Below, in pieces: positions 57,873-64,000 of a stretch of 64,000 bases of DNA. A program made the translations under genes and the position numbers. The DNA lies in assembly GCF_003116095.1 (NCBI RefSeq), contig NZ_LGRA01000021.1:1369945-1433944 (forward strand), in the 5' to 3' direction. Under the pieces are notes generated by a model. The model made no database searches. It was not told the origin of the DNA and saw nothing but the letters and a program-made list of their open reading frames with translations. Positions within the stretch are counted from its first letter, which is position 1. Every line of letters begins with the position of its first letter. This DNA comes from Azospirillum sp. TSO35-2. GTDB taxonomy: Bacteria > Pseudomonadota > Alphaproteobacteria > Azospirillales > Azospirillaceae.

Positions 57873-58709
57873 ATGGCCATCAATCCGGGCGGCGATCTGG
57901 CGGGAAAGCGGATTCTGGTGCCGGAAAGCCGGGATCTGGACCTGTTCGCCGGCATGATGGAGCAGCATGGCGCCGAAACCATCCGCTGCCCGATGGTGAA
58001 GATCCTCGACCTCGACGACCCGGCGCCGGCGATGGCGTGGCTCGACCGGCTGCTGGCCGGCGGGTTCGACGACATCATCCTGCTGACCGGCGAGGGGCTG
58101 CGCCGGCTGATGACCGTCGCCCGCCGGATGGAACGCGAGGCCGACGTGGTCGCTGCCATCGGCCGCACCCGCGTCTTCGTGCGCGGTCCGAAGCCGGTGA
58201 AGGTGCTGCGCGAGATCGGCTGCGGCCCCTACAAATCGGCCCCCACCCCGACGACCGAGGGGGTGATTGCCGCGCTGGCCGACGAGGATCTGAACGGCCG
58301 GACCGTCGGCGTCCAGCTCTACCCCGGCAACCCGAACGAACCGTTGCTGGATGCGGTGCGGGCGCGCGGCGGCACGCCGCTGGCGGTCACCCCCTACCGC
58401 TACGCCAGCGATTCGGAGACAGGGTCGGTCGAGGCGGCGATCCGCGAGATGGCCGCCGGGCGCATCGACTTCGTCGCCTTCACCGCGTCGCCCCAGGTGC
58501 GGCGCCTGCACGAGGTGGCGGAGGCCTGCGGTCTTGCCGACGCCTTCCGCGAGGCCTTTGCCCGCACCCGCATCGCCGCTGTCGGCCCGGTGGTGGCGGA
58601 GGCGGTGGAGGCGGCCGGCGGCACCGTCGCCGTCTCGCCGGAATCGACCTTCCACATGAAGCCGCTGGTCACCGCGATCCGCAAGCTGTTGACCGACGGG
58701 GCCGGGTGA
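57873..58709 (+). CDS. hemD: uroporphyrinogen-III synthase-like protein
   Basis: A 278-residue protein of the HemD fold, which closes and inverts ring D of hydroxymethylbilane to form uroporphyrinogen III for haem, sirohaem and B12. ILVPESRDLDLFAGMM, LTGEGLRRL, GVQLYPGNPNEPLLDAV and VAFTASPQVRRL are the loosely conserved motifs expected. The family is poorly conserved, so a HemD-like paralogue with another role is possible. AGAGAGG precedes ATG 57873. Fur-like control of the next gene would fit an iron and haem theme. Confidence 0.75.
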   Translation: MAINPGGDLAGKRILVPESRDLDLFAGMMEQHGAETIRCPMVKILDLDDPAPAMAWLDRLLAGGFDDIILLTGEGLRRLMTVARRMEREADVVAAIGRTRVFVRGPKPVKVLREIGCGPYKSAPTPTTEGVIAALADEDLNGRTVGVQLYPGNPNEPLLDAVRARGGTPLAVTPYRYASDSETGSVEAAIREMAAGRIDFVAFTASPQVRRLHEVAEACGLADAFREAFARTRIAAVGPVVAEAVEAAGGTVAVSPESTFHMKPLVTAIRKLLTDGAG

Positions 58710-58740
58710 GGGGGAGGGCGTCAATTCGCCCCACCCATCT

Positions 58741-58759
58741 GATAACGATTCTCATTGCC
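58741..58759. promoter_or_regulatory. Fur-like box upstream of the diheme peroxidase
   Basis: GATAACGATTCTCATTGCC matches 14 of 19 positions of the E. coli Fur consensus GATAATGATAATCATTATC. It lies 84 bp upstream of the peroxidase start and is AT-rich compared with its surroundings. Confidence 0.5.
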
Positions 58760-58842
58760 GTTTAACCTTTGACGCGCAGAGTGGGCGCCGGCTCCCAGGC
58801 ACCTGATCCCCTGGCGGGCCGGTTGCTGCCAGGAGCGTCGTC

Positions 58843-60009
58843 ATGCCCGTCACCCGATCGCCGTTTTCCCGCCGCGCCCTCGCGCTGGTGCTTCTGTCGG
58901 CCGGCCTCGCCGGTGGCAGCGCCGCAGGGGAGGCGGCCGAGCTGTCATCCCGGGAAACGCTGGGGGAGGCGCTGTTTTCCGACGCCAACCTTTCGTCCAA
59001 CCGGACGCAATCCTGCGCCGACTGCCACAACCCGTCCTCCGGCTTCGCCGATCCGCGCAGCGGCGGGGCGGGCGGGGCGGCGTCGGTCGGCGCCGACGGC
59101 ACCTCGGTCGGCGACCGCAACGCGCCGACGGCGTCCTACGCGAAGTTCAGCCCGGCCTTCCACATCACCGCCGAGGGCAAGGCGGTCGGCGGCCAGTTCC
59201 ACGACGGGCGCGCGGCGACGCTGAAGGAACAGGCTGGCGGTCCGCCGCTGAACCCCGGCGAGATGGGCATGACCTCGAAGGAGCAGGTCCGGCAACGGCT
59301 GGCCGAGAACGGCGACTACGCCCGCGCCTTCGTGGCGCTCTATGGCGCCGGGGTGCTGGACGACGCCGAACGGGCTTATGACGCGATGACCGACAGCATC
59401 GCCGCCTTCGAGAAGACCGACGTCTTTTCGCCCTTCGATTCGAAGTACGACCGCTATCTGCGGGGCGAGTACAAGATGTCGCCGGAGGAGGATCTGGGCA
59501 TGACCCTGTTCTTCTCCACCCAGTTCACCAACTGCAACCAGTGCCACAAGCTGAAGGCGATGCCGGCCACGGTGGGGGAGACCTTCACCAACTACGAATA
59601 CCACAACATTGGCGTGCCGGCGAACCCGGCGCTGCGCGATGCCACGGCCAAGCCCGGTTTCGCCGACCGCGGCCTGCACGACAACCCGGCCGCCGCCAAG
59701 CCGGCCTATGACGGGACGTTCAAGACGCCGACCCTGCGCAACGTCGCCGTGACCGGCCCGTACATGCACAACGGGGTGTTCAAGGATCTGGAAACCGTCG
59801 TCCGCTTCTACGACCACTACAACAACCGGACGGAGAAGGCGGCGATCAATCCGGAAACCGGCCGGCCCTGGGGCCCGCCCGAACTGGGGGCGAACCTGTC
59901 GACCAAGGAGCTGGAATCGGGCCCGGCGCTCGACACCCGGCGGGTCAAGGCGCTGGTCGCCTTCATGAAGACGCTGACCGACGCGCGCTACGAACCGCTC
60001 TTGAAGTGA
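58843..60009 (+). CDS. diheme cytochrome c peroxidase (CcpA/MauG family)
   Basis: A 388-residue periplasmic diheme protein. After a signal peptide (SRRALALVLLSAGLAGG) come two haem motifs, CADCH (58-62) and CNQCH (231-235), with family stretches LFSDANLSSNRTQSCADCHNP, FKTPTLRNVAVTGPYMHNG and LETVVRFYDHYN. Such enzymes reduce hydrogen peroxide with electrons from cytochromes or modify proteins as MauG does. CAGGAG precedes the ATG. A Fur-like box upstream suggests iron-responsive expression. Confidence 0.88.
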   Translation: MPVTRSPFSRRALALVLLSAGLAGGSAAGEAAELSSRETLGEALFSDANLSSNRTQSCADCHNPSSGFADPRSGGAGGAASVGADGTSVGDRNAPTASYAKFSPAFHITAEGKAVGGQFHDGRAATLKEQAGGPPLNPGEMGMTSKEQVRQRLAENGDYARAFVALYGAGVLDDAERAYDAMTDSIAAFEKTDVFSPFDSKYDRYLRGEYKMSPEEDLGMTLFFSTQFTNCNQCHKLKAMPATVGETFTNYEYHNIGVPANPALRDATAKPGFADRGLHDNPAAAKPAYDGTFKTPTLRNVAVTGPYMHNGVFKDLETVVRFYDHYNNRTEKAAINPETGRPWGPPELGANLSTKELESGPALDTRRVKALVAFMKTLTDARYEPLLK

Positions 60010-60033
60010 CCGCGGCTTTATCGGTCGCCGGTG

Positions 60034-60207
60034 TCACCGACCGCCGATGTCGATGCGGAAGAGTTCCAGGTCCAGCAACTCCATCCGCATCCGGGGGCGG
60101 CGGTCGGTCCGGCGCGCGGCCAGCTTCTGCGCCAGCGGGCGGCGCAGCCAGGCCGCGCGGGCGCGGTCGATCAGAGACGTGCAGCGGTTGGTCAGGCTGG
60201 CGTTCAT
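60034..60207 (-). CDS. small basic protein, DUF1127-like
   Basis: A 57-residue arginine-rich protein (MNASLTNRCTSL to LELFRIDIGGR). The ending, with a leucine-rich helix leading to RIDIGGR, recalls DUF1127 proteins, whose C-terminus is typically a leucine-rich segment followed by DIG-x-x-R. It lies between the peroxidase and an unknown gene, on the opposite strand to the former. The ribosome-binding site is weak, so the gene is uncertain. Confidence 0.4.
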   Translation of the reverse strand: MNASLTNRCTSLIDRARAAWLRRPLAQKLAARRTDRRPRMRMELLDLELFRIDIGGR

Positions 60208-60435
60208 GGCGGATCGGCTCCCCGGGCGCATTGGGTCGGATGGTGAAGGGCGGTGTCGTGCTCCTGTGACCGGCCTTCCTTAGAATGACCACACAACGTG
60301 ACAGTTTCTATCGCCCGAAGGTTTAATGCGTACGCCATAGGGCAGGACCGGGCCGGTCATAAGACGTGGAAAACCACCGTTTCCCGGCGCGGGTTGGACC
60401 AAAGAACAAGGGCAAGACGCGGGAGGCATCCTCCC

Positions 60436-60990
60436 CTACAGCACGGCGCCGACCTGCCGCCGCAGCGCGTCGCGCGCCTCGCCGTCCAGCACCGGCACGC
60501 CGCCGCGGGCTTCCAGCATGTAGGCGCCGGGGTCGGACAGGGTGCGCATCGCGAAGCCGGCGACGACCGGCGCTTCGGTGCTGAGCGGCTGGGTGTCGTA
60601 GACGGGGGTGAAGCTGCAGCCGCCGAGCATCGCCCGGATCATCAACGCCTCGTCGGAGGAGGCGCCGGCGGCCGGGGTGTTGATGCCGAACAGCAGCCGC
60701 TCCGCCTCGGCGTCGTTCACCAGGCCACGTTCCAGCAGGATGTCGACCATGGCGGAACTGGTCATCACCGGCGCGGCGCGGCCCTTCCAGCAGAAGCGGC
60801 CGTCATCCCAGCCGACATCCAGGCTGCGGAAGATCATGTGCGGCTCGCCGCCCGGCGCGCCGGCGACGATGTAGTTGACGCGCAGCAGACCGTTCCACAA
60901 CCCCGCCGGGGCGACGATGCAGGACAGGCCACCCCGGGTCAGCCGCAGGTAGGTGTCGTTGATGCCCGACGGTTCGAAATCGAAAAGCAT
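60436..60990 (-). CDS. hypothetical protein
   Basis: A 184-residue soluble protein without signal or membrane segment. The composition is balanced and coding-like (MLFDFEPSGINDTYLRLTRGG, FCWKGRAAPVMTSSAMVD, ASSDEALMIRAML). I do not recognise the family. GAGGTGAG lies at good spacing upstream of ATG 60990, and a nested hairpin sits just upstream of it. ccoG lies further upstream on the same strand and is separated by a terminator. Confidence 0.7.
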   Translation of the reverse strand: MLFDFEPSGINDTYLRLTRGGLSCIVAPAGLWNGLLRVNYIVAGAPGGEPHMIFRSLDVGWDDGRFCWKGRAAPVMTSSAMVDILLERGLVNDAEAERLLFGINTPAAGASSDEALMIRAMLGGCSFTPVYDTQPLSTEAPVVAGFAMRTLSDPGAYMLEARGGVPVLDGEARDALRRQVGAVL

Positions 60991-61021
60991 GGGGCGCTCA
61001 CCTCGTTTCGGGCTCCGGTCC

Positions 61022-61058
61022 GAGGGACTCGGGCTCCGTTCCGGAGTGCCGAGTCCTC
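61022..61058 (-). other. nested leader hairpin upstream of the 60436-60990 gene
   Basis: GAGGGACTCGG and CCGAGTCCTC pair with one bulge and enclose CTCCG-TTC-CGGAG, giving a strong two-level hairpin about 32 bp upstream of the start codon, next to the ribosome-binding site. It has no T-run. It might act as a translational or attenuation control. Confidence 0.35.
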
Positions 61059-61133
61059 GTTCGGAGAGTCAGGTGAGACGCCGGTCTTCATCCGCAAACT
61101 GCCCATGCGGATGGTTCCCTTTTGCGCGCGAGC

Positions 61134-61170
61134 GGAAAAAGGCGGTAGGCCGATCCGCCAGCCTGCCGCC
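61134..61170 (-). terminator. intrinsic terminator of ccoG
   Basis: On the minus strand GGCGGCAGGC and GCCTACCGCC form a 10-bp stem (one A-C mismatch) with a 10-nt loop followed by TTTTTCC. It begins about 30 bp after the ccoG stop codon. Confidence 0.75.
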
Positions 61171-61200
61171 TTTATCGCTCCCGCGGGCGCGCGGGACGCC

Positions 61201-62679
61201 TCAGTTCGCCGGTCCCATGAAGACGCTGGCGTGGCTGTCCCTGGCGCTGCTGTTGGCGGTGTCGACCAGTTCGAAGCTCATCGGCAGAGAGGCGGCGGTC
61301 ACCGCGGCGCGCGGCGCCGTCACATAGACGCGGTAGGTGGCGACGCTGTCCGGCGAGGCCGAAATGGTGGCGGTGTGGGCGGCCGTCTCGTCGCCGGCCT
61401 CGCCGATCACCTTGATGTCGGCACCGGCGAGGCCGGCGACGCTGAGGGTGTAGGCACGGTTCTGCCGGGTCTTGTTGGCAACCTTGAAGGTGTAGGCGTT
61501 GCGGATCGTCCCGTCCGACAGCGTCACGAACAGCGGGGCGCGGTCGCGCAGCACCGTGATGTTCAGGCTGGGGCGGAGCGCGAAGCTCCAGGCCATGGCG
61601 CCGCCGATGACCAGCATCAGCAGGGCGTAGACGATGACGCGCGGACGGACCAGCCGCCACTCGTAGCTTTTCCCGGTGGCGCGGGTTTCCTGCGCGGCCA
61701 GCGAATCGAAGGCGATCAGGCGGGTCGGCAGGCCCTGCTGGATCATGATGCTGTCGCAGGCGTCGACGCACAGGCCGCAGTTGATGCAGTCCGCCTGCTC
61801 GCCGGTGCGCACGTCGATGCCGATCGGGCAGACCTGCACGCACTGGCCGCAGTCGATGCAGTCGCCGAAGCCTTGGGTCCGGCGCTCGTCCCAGCTCTGC
61901 GACTTGCGCTTCGGGCCCCGGTTGTCGCCGCGGGCGGCCTGGTAGGTGACGACCAGCGAATGCTCGTCCAGCATCGCGCTCTGGATGCGCGGCCACGGGC
62001 ACATGTACATGCACATCTGCTCGCGGGTCCAGCCGGCCATGATGTAGGTCATGCCGGCGAAGATCGCGAAGAAGGACGCCGCCTCGTAGCTGGCGTTGAA
62101 GGTCAGCAGGTCACCCAGCAACGTCGGCGCGTCGGTGAAATAGGCGAGGAAACCGAAGCCGGTGACGAGGCTGAGCCCGATCCAGCCGGCATGCTTCCCG
62201 GTCTTGCGCAGGATCTTGCGCGCCGTCCAGGGCTGCTTGTCCATGCGGATTCGTTCCGCGCGGTCGCCTTCGAACACGCGTTCGATCCACACGAACAGGT
62301 CGGTCCACACCGTGTGCGGGCAGGTGAAGCCGCACCACACCCGTCCGGCCAGCGCCGTTGCCAGGAACAGGCCCAGCGCCGCGACGATCAGGATGCCGGT
62401 GAGGTAGTAGATTTCCTGCGGCCAGATCTCGATCCAGAACAGGAAGAAGCGCGGCGTGGTCATGTCGAACAGGACCGCCTGCGCCGGGGCGTCGGGGCCG
62501 CGTTCCCACCGGATCCAGGGGGCGATGAAGAACAGCGCCAGCAGCACTGAAAAGGTGATGGTCTTCAGACGCCGATAGAGGCCCTTGACCGCCTTCGGAT
62601 GAACTTTCCTATGGGTTTCGAACAGGGGAATCTTGGCGGTTTGACCCGCTTCCGGCTGAACGATGCTTCCGTCTGGCAT
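61201..62679 (-). CDS. ccoG: cytochrome c oxidase accessory protein CcoG
   Basis: A 492-residue membrane iron-sulfur protein of the CcoG/FixG/RdxA family, a copper reductase used in assembly of cbb3-type cytochrome oxidase. It has several membrane helices, the GRVWCGFTCPHTVWTDLFVW and MCMYMCPWPRIQ cysteine motifs, and two ferredoxin motifs CIDCGQCVQVCP and CINCGLCVDAC near residues 265-300. The C-terminal Ig-like domain is periplasmic. ATG 62679 is used. The ccoNOQP and ccoHIS genes are not in the window. An FNR/FixK-like box precedes it. Confidence 0.94.
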   Translation of the reverse strand: MPDGSIVQPEAGQTAKIPLFETHRKVHPKAVKGLYRRLKTITFSVLLALFFIAPWIRWERGPDAPAQAVLFDMTTPRFFLFWIEIWPQEIYYLTGILIVAALGLFLATALAGRVWCGFTCPHTVWTDLFVWIERVFEGDRAERIRMDKQPWTARKILRKTGKHAGWIGLSLVTGFGFLAYFTDAPTLLGDLLTFNASYEAASFFAIFAGMTYIMAGWTREQMCMYMCPWPRIQSAMLDEHSLVVTYQAARGDNRGPKRKSQSWDERRTQGFGDCIDCGQCVQVCPIGIDVRTGEQADCINCGLCVDACDSIMIQQGLPTRLIAFDSLAAQETRATGKSYEWRLVRPRVIVYALLMLVIGGAMAWSFALRPSLNITVLRDRAPLFVTLSDGTIRNAYTFKVANKTRQNRAYTLSVAGLAGADIKVIGEAGDETAAHTATISASPDSVATYRVYVTAPRAAVTAASLPMSFELVDTANSSARDSHASVFMGPAN

Positions 62680-62745
62680 GTCGAGGCGCCTGGCTTCCAG
62701 TTCCACGTTGGCGCGGAGCGTAGTCGATCGCCGATGCGGCGCTCT

Positions 62746-62759
62746 TTGACCTCGGTCAA
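62746..62759. promoter_or_regulatory. ccoG: FNR/FixK-like box upstream of ccoG
   Basis: TTGACCTCGGTCAA is a perfect palindrome fitting the TTGAY-N4-RTCAA pattern of FNR/FixK-family sites; the flanks extend it to TTTGACC-TC-GGTCAAA. Its centre is about 73 bp upstream of the ccoG start. It suggests low-oxygen induction. Confidence 0.65.
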
Positions 62760-62776
62760 AGAGCGTCGATATTTTG

Positions 62777-62803
62777 AAAAGCCCTTGCTGAGCCAAGGCT
62801 TTT
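62777..62803 (-). terminator. intrinsic terminator of the DedA-family gene
   Basis: On the minus strand AAAAGCCTTG and CAAGGGCTTTT form a 10-bp stem with one bulged G and a 6-nt loop, followed by CAAAAT. It lies about 120 bp beyond the DedA-family stop codon and just upstream of the ccoG promoter region. Confidence 0.55.
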
Positions 62804-62922
62804 CGCGGCTGTGAGCGGCCCGCGTGACCCGGTGGGTTGATACTGCGTCTGCCCTTGCCGCCACAAGCCCAATATTGTGTCGGAACATCGGGGTCGCACC
62901 ATAATATTAATACTATACTGTG

Positions 62923-63348
62923 CTACACCACGATTATCAGTGCGGCGTATCGTCCGGCTTTCCCGATGGTGACCAGCAGCAGGAACAGCCGCAGATCCAC
63001 CCGCAGGATCCCCGCCACCAGCGTCAGCGGGTCGCCGATCACCGGCACCCAGGCCAACAGCAGCGACCAGACGCCGAAACGCCGGTACCAGCCGGTCGCC
63101 CGTTCGACCAGACCGCGCGACACCGGGAACCAGCGGCGGTCCTGGAAATGCATCAGGTAGCGGCCCAGCGCCCAGTTGGCGGTGGAGCCGGCGACATTCC
63201 CCGCGGTCGCCACCAGGACCAGCACACCGTCGTGATGGTTGCCGGACGCGTGCAGCCCGGCCAGCAGAAGCTCGGACTGGGCGGGAAAAATCGTCGCGGC
63301 GGCCAGCGCCACCAGGAACAGGCTGCCGTAGGCCGCGAGGTCGGACAT
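62923..63348 (-). CDS. DedA/VTT family membrane protein (YqaA type)
   Basis: A 141-residue membrane protein with four or five helices and a VTT (SNARE-associated) domain. The motifs ATAGNVAGSTANWALGRYL and AWVPVIGDPLTLVAGIL are the conserved re-entrant regions of YqaA-like proteins. DedA relatives are linked to lipid-carrier recycling and envelope homeostasis; the substrate of the YqaA branch is not settled. ATG 63348 is clear. A 265-bp region without a gene separates it from the divergent PAS gene. Confidence 0.85.
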   Translation of the reverse strand: MSDLAAYGSLFLVALAAATIFPAQSELLLAGLHASGNHHDGVLVLVATAGNVAGSTANWALGRYLMHFQDRRWFPVSRGLVERATGWYRRFGVWSLLLAWVPVIGDPLTLVAGILRVDLRLFLLLVTIGKAGRYAALIIVV

Positions 63349-63613
63349 CGTGCAAATCTCTTTCCGGCCAACGGCTTGGCCACGCGGTTCCGGCTTGGGC
63401 CCAGGATTAGGCGAAGCTCTTGCGGTGATTCAAGGGCTGTTTGGCGCCTTGGCCGGCCGAACCGGCGGTGCAATCGCGCTTGCTCGGCAACCGTCGAGAG
63501 ACAAGAATGCGGGCGCAAGCCGCGGCGCGTGTCGGGATGGCGGGACTTCACCCGCGCGGTCCGGTGGCGGCTTTCGGCCGCAGGCCCGATGTCCGGGGGG
63601 AGAGCGCACGCGC

Positions 63614-64000
63614 ATGGGGGATACCGGGTTCGCCCGCTTTGGGGCCGACGACCGGCTGATGTGGGCAAACGCCGCCTTCGCGGCCCGGTTCGGCGCGCCC
63701 GCTGAGGCGACGCTCGGCAGCCTGCTCGACGGTCTGCTGGGGGCGGTGGGGATCGCCGACCTGCGCCGGGGCTGTCCGGTGACGCGCGGGCTGCCGGACG
63801 GCGCGCGGGTGACGCTGGCGCTGGGCCATGGGGCGCCGGGTGAAAACCTGCTGACGGCGGTCGAGACGCCGCCGCCGGGCGTCGCGACCGTGGCGGAGCA
63901 GGGGCCGTGGGCCAAGACCAGCCTCGTCCTCGACTGCCTCAGCCAGGGAGTAATGGCGTTCGACCGCGACCTGCGGCTGGTCGCCTGGAACCGCCGGGTG
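63614..64000 (+). CDS. PAS domain sensor protein, N-terminal part
   Basis: 129 codons are visible before the window ends. The N-terminal 90 residues look like a degenerate PAS domain (RFGADDRLMWANAAFAARFGAP), followed by the beginning of a PAS-7-type domain (VLDCLSQGVMAFDRDLRLVAWNRRV) common in hybrid sensor kinases and c-di-GMP enzymes of Rhodospirillales. The output domain is out of view. ATG 63614 lies about 13 bp after GGGGGGAGAG, a little far for a ribosome-binding site, so the start is not certain. Confidence 0.7.
   Translation, partial: MGDTGFARFGADDRLMWANAAFAARFGAPAEATLGSLLDGLLGAVGIADLRRGCPVTRGLPDGARVTLALGHGAPGENLLTAVETPPPGVATVAEQGPWAKTSLVLDCLSQGVMAFDRDLRLVAWNRRV

Noticed and set aside
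62881..62935. AT-rich patch downstream of the DedA-family gene as a small RNA gene
   Set aside because: Only a short patch of lower GC with no clear promoter and terminator pair in a consistent orientation.

Overview
The window reads as chromosomal DNA from a GC-rich alphaproteobacterium of the Azospirillum type (Rhodospirillales). This rests on the very high GC content, the mix of gene families, four different methyl-accepting chemotaxis proteins in 35 kb, a rhizobial-type glycerol ABC transporter locus, a PmtA-type phosphatidylethanolamine methyltransferase and a DctB/DctD pair. The genus is an inference. I see no rRNA, tRNA, CRISPR array, prophage or complete insertion sequence. About 50 protein genes are supported.

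Layout. 0-8 kb: the start of etfB, a cobalamin adenosyltransferase, a small membrane protein, a Tat-exported GH1 beta-glucosidase, envelope proteins, an endonuclease III-like glycosylase and an MlaF/MlaE pair. 8-11 kb: alr, dnaB and a LOG-family hydrolase, with a cluster of DnaA-box-like sites upstream of dnaB. 11-17 kb: a cytochrome c' and a diheme cytochrome c, a LysM protein, a CorA-type transporter and a diverged PRPP-synthetase relative. 17-23 kb: a globin-coupled chemoreceptor ending in a zinc-binding CZB domain, then an unknown 168-residue protein translationally coupled to a CHASE-PAS-GGDEF-EAL protein. 23-31 kb: a VapBC-like toxin-antitoxin pair with a readable promoter and operator, catabolic and transport genes, a secreted toroid-like protein and a second chemoreceptor. 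31-35 kb: uvrC, guaC and glpR.

35-47.5 kb is the most coherent system, a glycerol uptake and catabolism locus: glpR, a chemoreceptor, then glpD-glpS-glpT-glpP-glpQ-glpU-glpV and glpK. Glycerol would enter through the ABC transporter, be phosphorylated by GlpK and be oxidised to dihydroxyacetone phosphate by GlpD, with GlpR repressing in the absence of glycerol 3-phosphate. Sequences resembling GlpR half-sites lie in the glpR/chemoreceptor intergenic region and upstream of glpD. The two ATPases are complementarily degenerate: GlpS lacks the switch histidine and GlpT lacks the LSGGQ signature, which predicts one working and one dead ATP site. glpK is separated from glpV by an intrinsic terminator plus a 145-bp inverted-repeat element.

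47.5-64 kb: an acyl-CoA synthetase with a MerR regulator, a fourth chemoreceptor (Cache type), a GT39-like membrane glycosyltransferase, dctBD without a transporter in view, pmtA, hemD, a diheme peroxidase behind a Fur-like box, ccoG behind an FNR/FixK-like box, a DedA/VTT membrane protein and the start of a PAS sensor protein.

Three intergenic repeat families are visible: a MITE-like 140-142 bp element with terminal inverted repeats (two copies, opposite orientation), a 50-60 bp TGGAACA-rich repeat (two copies, opposite orientation), and the palindromic element between glpV and glpK. Start codons were chosen from ribosome-binding sites, overlaps and family alignments recalled from memory; all regulatory sites are pattern matches by eye.
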